A DNA stretch of 64,000 bases from Mesoflavibacter sp. (lineage in GTDB: Bacteria; Pseudomonadota; Alphaproteobacteria; UBA8366; Aestuariispiraceae): the NCBI GenBank assembly GCA_017792345.1, contig CP051228.1, positions 1,984,001-2,048,000 of the forward strand, written 5' to 3'. This document shows positions 16,991-25,171 of the stretch, one piece after another. The position numbers and the translations under genes are program-made. Positions within the stretch are counted from its first letter, which is position 1. Each line of letters opens with the position of its first letter. The notes under the pieces are model-generated. The model did not search any database, had not been told where the DNA came from, and saw only the letters and a program-made list of their open reading frames with translations.

Positions 16991-18346
16991 ATGTCGGGAT
17001 CCTGGATCAGATCGATACTGCTGGCCGTCGCTCCGGCGGCCATCGTTCTGGCATTGATGCTGTCCGAAGGGGTCATCGCGGTCCATGTTGCGGCCATTCT
17101 GGGGCTGGCGATTCTGCTGGGCGCGGGAATCGCCGTGCGCCGCCGACTGACGGCGGAAAAGATCGTGATGCGCCGCCTGAACCGGCTGACCGCCGAGGCC
17201 CAGGCGCAGCTCGACGCGCTCAGCTACAAGGCGGCGGTCGCGGACCGGATCGTATCGTCCCTGCCGCATCCGATCTTTTTTCTGGACCGGGACCGGCGCG
17301 TCGTGCGGGCGAATGCGGTGGCGCATGCCCTGGTCGACACCGATCTGACCGGACGGGATATCGCCGACGGTCTGCGCGATCCCGCCTTTCTGAGCGCGAT
17401 CGACCGGACGATCGAAGGAGACGGGCCGCAATCGGTCGATTTGAAACTGCCGGTGCCGGTCGAAACCGAATATATCGTGCGCGTCGAGCCGGTCGATCCG
17501 CCGCCCGGCATGCCGGCGGGACGGGACGCGCCGATCGTGCTGATCGATTTTCAGGACGTGACCGCGCTGCGCCGGTCGGAACAGATGCGCGTCGATTTCG
17601 TCGCCAATGTCAGCCATGAGCTGCGCACGCCGCTGACCAGCCTGACCGGCTTCATCGAAACCCTGCGCGGTCCCGCGAAGGACGATCCGGAGGCGCATGA
17701 GCGCTTCCTGGCCATCATGCAGGAACAGTCGGAGCGGATGTTCCGCCTGATTTCCGATCTGCTCAGCCTGTCGCGGATCGAACTGGATGAGCACAGCCGG
17801 CCGCGCGGCGAGGTCGCGATTCCCGATCTGCTGCGCCGGCTGATCGAAATGCTGTCACAGAAGGCGGAAAAGCTGGGTGTCGAGATCGAAACCGATTGGG
17901 ATGAGACTATTCCGCCGGTGCGGGGCGACTCGGATCAGCTGTTCCAGGTCTTTCAGAACCTCTTGGACAATGCGCTGAAATACGGTGCGAAAGGCAAGCG
18001 GGTGACGGTCCGGGTCCGGAAGCGCGACAAGCGGCGGCTGACCGTGGACGTGGTCGACCGGGGCGCCGGCATTTCGCCCGAACACCTGCCCCGGCTGACC
18101 GAGCGCTTTTATCGCGTCGATGCCGCGCGGTCCCGCGAGCTGGGCGGAACCGGACTTGGCCTCGCCATTGTGAAGCATATTCTGAACCGGCATCGCGGAC
18201 GTCTCAATGTGACGAGCGAAATCGGCAAGGGCAGTACCTTTTCCGTAACGCTGCCCTTCGCGGTCACACGCGAAAGCCAGGATGATAAACCCTTGGAATC
18301 CAAGGATGATGTAGACGGAACCCGGCCGGATCGCCTGTCCGCCTGA
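16991..18346 (+). CDS. phoR: Phosphate regulon sensor histidine kinase PhoR
   Basis: This 451-residue kinase has two N-terminal membrane helices (about 7-50), a PAS domain (about 80-190), a HisKA domain with the phospho-acceptor histidine in VANVSHELRTPLTSL, and a HATPase domain with FQNLLDNALKYG, DRGAGISPEHL and GTGLGLAIVKHIL. It phosphorylates PhoB under phosphate limitation; its activity is restrained by the PstSCAB-PhoU complex encoded just downstream. Gene order phoR-pst-phoU-phoB is typical of alphaproteobacteria. The C-terminal tail after the kinase core is short and charged. Confidence 0.95.
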   Translation: MSGSWIRSILLAVAPAAIVLALMLSEGVIAVHVAAILGLAILLGAGIAVRRRLTAEKIVMRRLNRLTAEAQAQLDALSYKAAVADRIVSSLPHPIFFLDRDRRVVRANAVAHALVDTDLTGRDIADGLRDPAFLSAIDRTIEGDGPQSVDLKLPVPVETEYIVRVEPVDPPPGMPAGRDAPIVLIDFQDVTALRRSEQMRVDFVANVSHELRTPLTSLTGFIETLRGPAKDDPEAHERFLAIMQEQSERMFRLISDLLSLSRIELDEHSRPRGEVAIPDLLRRLIEMLSQKAEKLGVEIETDWDETIPPVRGDSDQLFQVFQNLLDNALKYGAKGKRVTVRVRKRDKRRLTVDVVDRGAGISPEHLPRLTERFYRVDAARSRELGGTGLGLAIVKHILNRHRGRLNVTSEIGKGSTFSVTLPFAVTRESQDDKPLESKDDVDGTRPDRLSA

Positions 18347-18398
18347 CACATTATCGTATAGACCAATTTTCGTCCGTGTAACGAAAACGTCTCCCACG

Positions 18399-18416
18399 CA
18401 TCACAAAACCGTCAGC
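18399..18416 (+). promoter_or_regulatory. Possible Pho box upstream of pstS
   Basis: CATCACA and CGTCAGC are separated by AAAC, giving the 7-4-7 direct-repeat spacing and TCA core of a PhoB site, about 200 bases before pstS. The match to the CTGTCAT consensus is partial, so this is a candidate only. Confidence 0.3.
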
Positions 18417-18610
18417 ACTCCCCGTTAAATGAGGCGTCAACGTCATGGGGGCGGGAACGCACGACCTCACGTTTTTCGTATGGTCCGAGTTTGGACGGAG
18501 ACAGTCATCCGGAGCCGCGGCGAATGCCGTCGGTATCCAACAAAGTTCACGACGTCATTCCCAGTGGCGGAAATTTCCGAACACAGCTGAAAGTCAGGAT
18601 GGATCTGATC

Positions 18611-19660
18611 ATGAAGGCACTGCACAAAACTCTGGCGATCGCGGCCGTTGGCGCGTTCTCCTTCGCTGTCAACGCGCAGGCGCGCGATTACGTTTCGATC
18701 ATGGGCTCGTCGACGGTTAAGCCGTTCGCCGACCTCGTGGCGGAAGAGTACCAGAAGGTTTACACCGGCAAGTTCGCCGCGCCGGTCGTCGAAGGCGGCG
18801 GCTCCTCGGCCGGTCTGAAGGAATTCTGCAAGGGCGAAGGCGCCGGCACGATCGACGTCGCGAACGCCTCGCGTCAGATCAAGTCCTCGGAAATCACGGC
18901 CTGCGCCGAAGCGGGTGTTTCCAAGGTCATCGAAATCAAGATCGGTTACGACGGCATCGTGTTCGCGAACCCGGTTTCCAAGCCGGCCTTCGCTTTCGAG
19001 CCGAAGCACGTTTACCTGGCCCTGGCCGAGATGGTTCCGGTCGACGGCAAGCTGGTCAACAATCCCTACACCCACTGGGATCAGATCGACAGCAGCTTCC
19101 CGAACCAGGAAATCACGATGTACATCCCGGGCGAAAAGCACGGCACGCGTGAAGTCTTCGAAGAGAAGGTTCTGGGCGTCGGCTGTGAAGACACCGGCGG
19201 GTATGATCTGCAGCTGAAGGCCAATGGCGACGACAAGAAAGCCGCCGGCAAGGCCTGCTTCAAGGTCCGTAAGGACGGCCGCTCGGTCGACATCGACGGC
19301 GAATATTCCGAAACGCTGGCCCGCGTCGAATCCAATCCGGACGGCTTCGGCGTCTTCGGCCTGAGCTTCGCCGAAAACAACCCGGACAAGGTGAAGGTCG
19401 CCACGGTCAACGGCATCACGCCGTCCCTGGAAACCATCGCCAAGGGTGAATACCCGGTCTCCCGCCCGCTGTTCTTCTACGTGAAGGGCGCGCATGTGGA
19501 CGTCATCCCGGGTCTGCGCGAATACGTCGAATTCTTCCTGTCGGACGACATGGTCGGCGATTTCGGCAAGGCCATCGACAAGGGCCTGATCCCGATGCCG
19601 GCGGATGAGCTCGAGCAGGTTCGCTCGAACTTCAAGAACGGCGTCACGGTCGGTTCGTAA
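18611..19660 (+). CDS. pstS: Phosphate-binding periplasmic protein PstS
   Basis: This protein of about 349 residues has a Sec signal peptide (KALHKTLAIAAVGAFSFAVNAQA) and a mature part starting at RDYVSIMGSSTVKPFADLV, the phosphate-binding PstS signature with Ser/Thr ligands. VVEGGGSSAGLKEFCKG is a second ligand loop. It delivers phosphate to the PstCA channel. ATG 18611 is preferred; ATG 18599 four codons upstream is possible. Unlike its neighbours, this gene uses many highly preferred codons (AAG, CTG, GAA, TTC runs), as expected for an abundantly made periplasmic protein. A stable hairpin follows the stop. Confidence 0.95.
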   Translation: MKALHKTLAIAAVGAFSFAVNAQARDYVSIMGSSTVKPFADLVAEEYQKVYTGKFAAPVVEGGGSSAGLKEFCKGEGAGTIDVANASRQIKSSEITACAEAGVSKVIEIKIGYDGIVFANPVSKPAFAFEPKHVYLALAEMVPVDGKLVNNPYTHWDQIDSSFPNQEITMYIPGEKHGTREVFEEKVLGVGCEDTGGYDLQLKANGDDKKAAGKACFKVRKDGRSVDIDGEYSETLARVESNPDGFGVFGLSFAENNPDKVKVATVNGITPSLETIAKGEYPVSRPLFFYVKGAHVDVIPGLREYVEFFLSDDMVGDFGKAIDKGLIPMPADELEQVRSNFKNGVTVGS

Positions 19661-19671
19661 GTCAGCCTGAA

Positions 19672-19699
19672 ACGGGTGGCCGGTTCGCCGGCCACCCGT
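19672..19699 (+). terminator. Hairpin between pstS and pstC
   Basis: A perfect 12-bp stem (ACGGGTGGCCGG with CCGGCCACCCGT) closes a TTCG tetraloop 11 bases after the pstS stop. No T-run follows, so it more likely protects the pstS message or partly attenuates transcription into pstCAB than ends it fully. Confidence 0.7.
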
Positions 19700-19830
19700 C
19701 TCGCTGTTCCAATATCGGTTCGTTTATTCTATTCGTTCGTCACTTTTGTTTCTGCCTCGCACCGCCTCGTGGGTATTCGGTCCCGTCCGGACCGGATTAG
19801 TGGGTTGGTGCCTCGGTCCGGGGGGATGAC

Positions 19831-21210
19831 ATGTCGGTTTCCATGCTGCTTGCGGTGGTCCTGATCTGCGCCGCCGTGTTCTACGTCCTCGGCAACCGCC
19901 GGGCGATCGGTGTTTCAGGCGGCGACTCGCGCCAGCTCCATTCCCGACCGAATTACTACGGCATTCTCGCCGCGCTGTGGTTTGCCATTCCCGCCATCGC
20001 GGTCATCGTCGTCTGGCAGGTCCTTCAAGGGCATTTCCTGGAAGGCGGCATCGTCGACAGTCTGCCGCCGGACGTCCTCGAACGCAGCGCGGATCAGGTT
20101 CGCCTGGTGGTCGCGACGATCAAGAGCCTGGCTTTCGGCGGGATCGCGAGCGGTGTCGAACCCTATATGCTGGAAAGCGCGGCGGGTTACCGCAGCGCCC
20201 ACGGTTTCTCGCAGACCCTGATGTCGATCATGTCGCTGGCGCTCGGCCTGCTCGTCGCCGGGACGACGGTGGCGCGCATCACGCCGCAGACCCGCGCGCG
20301 CAATGGCGTGGAACGGATCGTCAAGGCCATGCTGATCGCCTGCGCCAGCCTCGCGATCCTGACGACCGCCGGCATCGTCCTGTCGATGCTGTTCGAGACG
20401 ATCAATTTCTTCAAGACGGTCCCGCTGTCGAACTTCTTCTTCAGCACGGAATGGGACCCGCGCTTTTCCTCCGCCGGAAGGGACGGCGGCGATACGGGTC
20501 AGTTCGGGATGATCCCGCTGATGGTCGGGACGATGTATGTCGCCTTCGTGGCGATGCTGGTTGCGGTCCCGATCGGTCTGCTGGCCGCCATGTATCTGGC
20601 GGAATATGCGACGCCGAAATTCCGCGCCACGGCCAAGCCGATGCTGGAAATCCTGGCCGGCATTCCGACCGTGGTCTACGGCTTCTTCGCGCTGGTGACG
20701 GTCGGGCCGTTCCTGCGCGATACCGGCGACATCATGGGGTTGGACATCGACGCGCGGTCGGTCATGACCGCGGGCATCGTGATGGGGATCATGATCATTC
20801 CCTTCATCTCGTCCCTGTCCGACGACGTGATCACCCAGGTGCCGCGCTCGCTGCGCGAAGGGTCGCTGGGTCTCGGCGCCACAAAATCCGAAACGATCCG
20901 CAAGGTGATCTTCCCGGCGGCGCTGCCCGGGATCGTCGGTTCCATCCTGCTGGCCGCCAGCCGGGCCATCGGCGAGACCATGATCGTGGTGATGGCCGCG
21001 GGCGTGGCCGCCAATCTGTCCGGCAACCCGTTCGAACCGATGACCACGGTGACGGTGAAGATCGTCAACCAACTCACCGGCGATAACGAGTTCACCAGCC
21101 CGCAGACCCTGGTTGCCTTCGCGCTGGGCATGACGCTGTTCGTCATCACACTCGGCCTGAACATCTTTGCCCTGCATATCGTGCGAAAGTACCGCGAGCA
21201 GTACGACTGA
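19831..21210 (+). CDS. pstC: Phosphate ABC transporter permease PstC
   Basis: This 459-residue permease is longer than Escherichia coli PstC because of an N-terminal extension with two membrane helices and a periplasmic stretch (to about residue 150), common in alphaproteobacterial PstC. The core permease carries ILAGIPTVVYGFFAL and the ABC-coupling EAA loop SLREGSLGLGATKSETIRKVI, then SRAIGETMIVVMAAG. SD GGGGGGATGAC lies directly before the ATG. It forms the phosphate channel with PstA. Confidence 0.95.
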   Translation: MSVSMLLAVVLICAAVFYVLGNRRAIGVSGGDSRQLHSRPNYYGILAALWFAIPAIAVIVVWQVLQGHFLEGGIVDSLPPDVLERSADQVRLVVATIKSLAFGGIASGVEPYMLESAAGYRSAHGFSQTLMSIMSLALGLLVAGTTVARITPQTRARNGVERIVKAMLIACASLAILTTAGIVLSMLFETINFFKTVPLSNFFFSTEWDPRFSSAGRDGGDTGQFGMIPLMVGTMYVAFVAMLVAVPIGLLAAMYLAEYATPKFRATAKPMLEILAGIPTVVYGFFALVTVGPFLRDTGDIMGLDIDARSVMTAGIVMGIMIIPFISSLSDDVITQVPRSLREGSLGLGATKSETIRKVIFPAALPGIVGSILLAASRAIGETMIVVMAAGVAANLSGNPFEPMTTVTVKIVNQLTGDNEFTSPQTLVAFALGMTLFVITLGLNIFALHIVRKYREQYD

Positions 21211-21248
21211 TCCCGCAACGGAACTAAGAACCGACTGGAGACATCGAC

Positions 21249-22559
21249 GTGTCGACACAATCCGAAGTCAGCCACAGCATCGGCGCGACGATTCCCGCCG
21301 AGGTGTCGCGCCGGCTGAAGCGCCGCTATGCCGCCGAACGCCGGTTCCAGGCCTATGGCATCGGCGCCATCATGATCGGTCTGATGTTCCTGTTGATCAT
21401 GTTCGTCAGCATCATCCAGGCGGGCTTGCCGGCCTTCCAGGAAACCCGCATTCGGCTGGATGTCGAACTGCCGGCGGACAAGTTTCCCGACGATCCGGCG
21501 GAACAGACCGCCGAAGGCATGCGCCTGGTCGGCTGGACCGGTCTCATTCAGCAGGCAATCCGCGATCAGTTGCAGCCGGAAACCCGCGCCGACGCGCTGG
21601 CCATGCACAAGCTTCTGTCCCCGAATGCGGAGGTCGGCCTGCGTGACATCGTGGTCGCGGATCCGAGCCTGATCGGCAAGAGCGTGTCCGTGTGGCTGCT
21701 GTCCGCCGGCGACGTGGACGCCATCGTCAAGGGCACGATGAGCCGGGACGTGCCGGAAACGCAGCGCACGATCAGCGACCGCCAGCTTACCTTCATCGAC
21801 ACGCTGGAGGAACAGGACCGGCTGCGCAGCCAGTTCGCCTTCACGCTGTTCAGCGCCGGCGCGTCCTCCTATCCGGAATCGGCCGGGATCGGCGTCGCGC
21901 TGGTCGGCTCGCTTTACATGATGCTGGTCGTGCTGTGCCTGGCGCTGCCGATCGGCGTCGCCGCGGCGGTCTATCTTGAGGAATTCGCGCCCAAGAACCG
22001 CTGGACCGACGTGATCGAGGTCAACATCAACAACCTCGCCGCCGTGCCGTCCATCGTCTTCGGTCTGCTGGGCCTCGCGGTCTTCATCAACTTCGTCGAA
22101 CTGCCGCGCTCCGCGCCGCTGGTCGGCGGGCTGGTGCTGACGCTGATGACGCTGCCGACCGTGATCATCGCGACCCGCGCCGCGCTGAAGGCGGTGCCGC
22201 CGTCGATCCGCGAGGCGGCCCTGGGCATCGGCGCGTCGAAGATGCAATCGATCTTCCATCACGTGCTGCCGCTGGCCGCGCCGGGCATCCTGACCTCGAT
22301 CATCATCGGTCTGGCGCAGGCGCTGGGCGAGACGGCGCCGCTCCTGATGATCGGCATGGTCGCGACCGTGTTCACCTATCCGGAAACGCCGATGGATCCC
22401 GCCACCGCGCTTCCGGTCCAGATTTTCATGTGGTCCGGCCTGCCGGAGCGTGGCTTCGTGGCCCGCACCTCGGCCGGGATCATGGTGCTTCTGACGTTCC
22501 TGATCTTCATGAACGCCGTGGCCGTGTACCTCCGCAAAAAGTTCGAACGCCGTTGGTAG
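21249..22559 (+). CDS. pstA: Phosphate ABC transporter permease PstA
   Basis: This 436-residue permease starts at GTG, supported by GGAG eight bases upstream. An N-terminal cytoplasmic stretch and one helix (about 40-62) are followed by a large periplasmic domain of about 140 residues, then the five-helix permease core with NNLAAVPSIVFGLLGLAV, the EAA loop SIREAALGIGASKMQS and ALGETAPLLMIGM. The large periplasmic insert is usual in alphaproteobacterial PstA but absent in enteric PstA. Confidence 0.95.
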   Translation: MSTQSEVSHSIGATIPAEVSRRLKRRYAAERRFQAYGIGAIMIGLMFLLIMFVSIIQAGLPAFQETRIRLDVELPADKFPDDPAEQTAEGMRLVGWTGLIQQAIRDQLQPETRADALAMHKLLSPNAEVGLRDIVVADPSLIGKSVSVWLLSAGDVDAIVKGTMSRDVPETQRTISDRQLTFIDTLEEQDRLRSQFAFTLFSAGASSYPESAGIGVALVGSLYMMLVVLCLALPIGVAAAVYLEEFAPKNRWTDVIEVNINNLAAVPSIVFGLLGLAVFINFVELPRSAPLVGGLVLTLMTLPTVIIATRAALKAVPPSIREAALGIGASKMQSIFHHVLPLAAPGILTSIIIGLAQALGETAPLLMIGMVATVFTYPETPMDPATALPVQIFMWSGLPERGFVARTSAGIMVLLTFLIFMNAVAVYLRKKFERRW

Positions 22560-22571
22560 GAGACGAAAGGT

Positions 22572-23396
22572 ATGTCCGCAGTGGAAACGAACATTCAGTC
22601 CGAGACCGTCGTGCCCCCCCAGACGGCAACCCCTTCCAATGTCGCGAAAATGCGGGGCCGGGACGTTTGCGTCTTCTATGGCGAAAAGCAGGCCCTGTTC
22701 GACGTCAACATCGATATCATGGAGCGTGAGGTCACCGCGCTGATCGGCCCGTCAGGCTGCGGCAAGTCGACCTTCCTGCGCTGCCTGAACCGGATGAACG
22801 ACGTGGTCGATATCTGCCGCGTCACCGGCGACATCACGCTGGACAGCCAGGATATCTATGATCGCGCGGTCGACGTCGTGCATCTGCGCGCCCGGGTCGG
22901 GATGGTGTTCCAGAAGCCGAACCCCTTCCCGAAGTCGATCTATGAGAACATTGCCTATGGCCCGCGCATCCACGGCCTGACCCGCAACAAGGCGGAACTG
23001 GACGAGATCGTCGAGACCTCGCTGCAGAAGGCCGGCCTGTGGAAAGAGGTCAAGGACCGGCTCGATTCGCCCGGCACCGGCCTGTCCGGCGGCCAGCAGC
23101 AGCGCCTGTGTATCGCGCGCGCCATCGCGGTCGCGCCGGAAGTGATCCTGATGGACGAGCCGTGCTCGGCCCTCGACCCGATCGCCACGGCGAAGATCGA
23201 GGATCTGATCCACGAGCTGCGCGAGAATTACACGATCGCGATCGTGACCCACTCGATGCAGCAGGCGGCGCGCGTCTCGCAGAAGACAGCGTTTTTCCAC
23301 CTGGGCAATCTGGTGGAATACGGCGAGACCGAGCAGATCTTCACCAATCCGAAGGACGAACGCACCCAGGGCTATATCACCGGCCGTTTCGGCTGA
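22572..23396 (+). CDS. pstB: Phosphate ABC transporter ATP-binding protein PstB
   Basis: This 274-residue ATPase has all ABC motifs: Walker [10 protein letters not shown] (near residue 59), Q-loop [15 protein letters not shown], signature [15 protein letters not shown], Walker [14 protein letters not shown] and the H-loop [13 protein letters not shown]. It powers phosphate import through PstCA. It begins 12 bases after the pstA stop and precedes phoU by 79 bases. Confidence 0.97.
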   Translation: MSAVETNIQSETVVPPQTATPSNVAKMRGRDVCVFYGEKQALFDVNIDIMEREVTALIGPSGCGKSTFLRCLNRMNDVVDICRVTGDITLDSQDIYDRAVDVVHLRARVGMVFQKPNPFPKSIYENIAYGPRIHGLTRNKAELDEIVETSLQKAGLWKEVKDRLDSPGTGLSGGQQQRLCIARAIAVAPEVILMDEPCSALDPIATAKIEDLIHELRENYTIAIVTHSMQQAARVSQKTAFFHLGNLVEYGETEQIFTNPKDERTQGYITGRFG

Positions 23397-23475
23397 TATC
23401 GCACGAATCCTGTATACTGGGCGGGCCAGCCGATGACGGCGGCCCTACAGGGTTCTCACAGAAAGTACGAAAATC

Positions 23476-24255
23476 ATGGCAGACGTATCCCACGGCCACA
23501 TCGTTGCCGCCTATGACGCGGAATTCAAAAAGCTGACCAAACTGATCTCCCGCATGGGCGGTTTGGCGGAAAGTCAGCTTGCCAACGCCCTGACCGCGAT
23601 CGAAAAGCGCGACAATGCGCTGGCGAAGACCGTCAAGGACGGCGACAAGGAAATCGACGCGCTGGAGCGCGAAATCGAAAGCCTGGTCGTGCGCATGCTG
23701 GCCCTGCGCCAGCCGGTCGCCAACGATCTGCGCTATATCGTGGCGACGCTGCGCACCTCGTCGGATATCGAGCGGATCGGGGATTACGCCAAGAATATCG
23801 CCAAGCGCGCCCTGGCGTTGAACCAATTGCCCGCCGAACCGCTGCTGCGCGGCGTGGTGCGGATCGGCCGCCCGGTTCAGACCATGCTGAAGGACGTCAT
23901 GGACGCCCATCTGCAGGGCGATACCGGCAAGGCGGTCGAAGTCTGGGAAGCCGACGAGGATGTCGACGCGCTTTATACCAGCCTGTTCCGCGAATTGCTG
24001 ACCTACATGATGGAAGATCCGCGGCATATCACGCCCTGCACGCATCTTCTTTTCATCGCCAAGAACCTGGAACGGATCGGCGATCACGCGACCAATATCG
24101 CGGAGACCATCCATTTCCAGGTCGAAGGCGTGGCCCTGGGCGAACGGCGCCCGAAGGCCGATGCGTCGAACTATGCGACGCTTCAGCCGGAAGACGAAGA
24201 CGGTGACGACGATGATGACGACCTTAGAGAAGACAAGGACGAGAGCGATGCCTGA
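23476..24255 (+). CDS. phoU: Phosphate signalling regulator PhoU
   Basis: This 259-residue protein has two tandem three-helix PhoU repeats. Each carries the metal-binding signature: RTSSDIERIGDYAKNIAKRA in the first and AKNLERIGDHATNIAE in the second. PhoU links the Pst transporter to PhoR and lowers PhoB activity when phosphate is ample. The C-terminus has a strongly acidic tail (EDGDDDDDDLREDKDE) that extends beyond the usual family end. The tail-coding DNA immediately precedes phoB. Confidence 0.95.
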   Translation: MADVSHGHIVAAYDAEFKKLTKLISRMGGLAESQLANALTAIEKRDNALAKTVKDGDKEIDALEREIESLVVRMLALRQPVANDLRYIVATLRTSSDIERIGDYAKNIAKRALALNQLPAEPLLRGVVRIGRPVQTMLKDVMDAHLQGDTGKAVEVWEADEDVDALYTSLFRELLTYMMEDPRHITPCTHLLFIAKNLERIGDHATNIAETIHFQVEGVALGERRPKADASNYATLQPEDEDGDDDDDDLREDKDESDA

Positions 24256-24286
24256 TGCCATCCGGGATCACGGAGGGGTCAAACCG

Positions 24287-24985
24287 ATGAGCGGCATGAA
24301 ACCCAAGATCCTGATCGTCGAAGACGAAACCGCGGTCGTGACGCTGCTGCGCTACAATCTCGAACATCAGGGTTTCGAGGTCGACGCCGTGTCCGACGGC
24401 GAGGAAGCCCTGGTGGCGATCGAGGAAAATCCGCCGGATCTGGTCCTGCTGGACTGGATGCTGCCGCAATTGTCGGGGATCGAGGTCTGCCGCCAGCTGC
24501 GCCGCCGTCCGGCGACGAAGCAATTGCCGATCATTCTGCTGACAGCGCGCGGCGAAGAGGCCGATACGGTCCGCGGCCTCGATTCCGGCGCCGACGATTA
24601 CGTCACGAAACCGTTCTCGCCGGCCGAACTGACCGCCCGCGTCCACGCGCTGCTGCGCCGGTCGCGCCCGGCCCTGTCGGACGAGGCGCTGAGCGTCGCC
24701 GATCTGCAGATGGATCTGGCCGCCCACCGCGTCCACCGCGCCGGCCGCGAGATCAAGCTGGGCCCGACGGAATACCGCCTGCTGCGCCATTTCATGGAGC
24801 ATCCGGGCCGCGTCTTCAGCCGGGAACAATTGTTGGACGCCGTCTGGGGTCGCGACGTTTATGTCGAGCTGCGCACCGTCGACGTGCATATCCGCCGCCT
24901 GCGCAAAGCCCTGAACGAGGGCGGCGAGGCCGACGTGATCCGCACCGTCCGCTCCGCCGGCTACGCCCTGGAGCCGCAGAGCTGA
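24287..24985 (+). CDS. phoB: Phosphate regulon response regulator PhoB
   Basis: This OmpR-type response regulator has about 232 residues. The receiver domain has the acidic pair VEDE near the N-terminus, the phospho-acceptor aspartate in LVLLDWMLP and the lysine in YVTKPFSPAEL; the winged-helix output domain includes GPTEYRLLRHFMEHPGRV and TVDVHIRRLRKAL. I use the ATG at 24287 because CGGAGGGG lies eight bases upstream; the frame is open further upstream inside phoU but in a non-coding-like composition. It activates pst and other phosphate starvation genes through Pho boxes. Confidence 0.96.
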   Translation: MSGMKPKILIVEDETAVVTLLRYNLEHQGFEVDAVSDGEEALVAIEENPPDLVLLDWMLPQLSGIEVCRQLRRRPATKQLPIILLTARGEEADTVRGLDSGADDYVTKPFSPAELTARVHALLRRSRPALSDEALSVADLQMDLAAHRVHRAGREIKLGPTEYRLLRHFMEHPGRVFSREQLLDAVWGRDVYVELRTVDVHIRRLRKALNEGGEADVIRTVRSAGYALEPQS

Positions 24986-25034
24986 GCGTCCAATACCGGC
25001 GGCCTCCGACCGGCCGCCGGGGCGCTTGACGCTC
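24984..25034 (+). terminator. Nested hairpin ending the pho operon
   Basis: An inner perfect 9-bp stem (CCGGCGGCC with GGCCGCCGG, 24996-25020) is enclosed by an outer 7-bp stem (GAGCGTC with GACGCTC, 24984-24990 and 25028-25034). It starts on the phoB stop codon. The following bases are not T-rich, so termination strength is uncertain. Confidence 0.65.
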
Positions 25035-25171
25035 CTATCTCCCTCGACGCCGCATATTGGCTATAATTCCGACGGTCCCTGCGGCACTCTGCGGCACGGC
25101 TGGACAGGCGGTGCCTGTCCGGTGACACTGTGCCCCCGCGCCCCGACATCCGCGCAGACAGAGGACCGACC

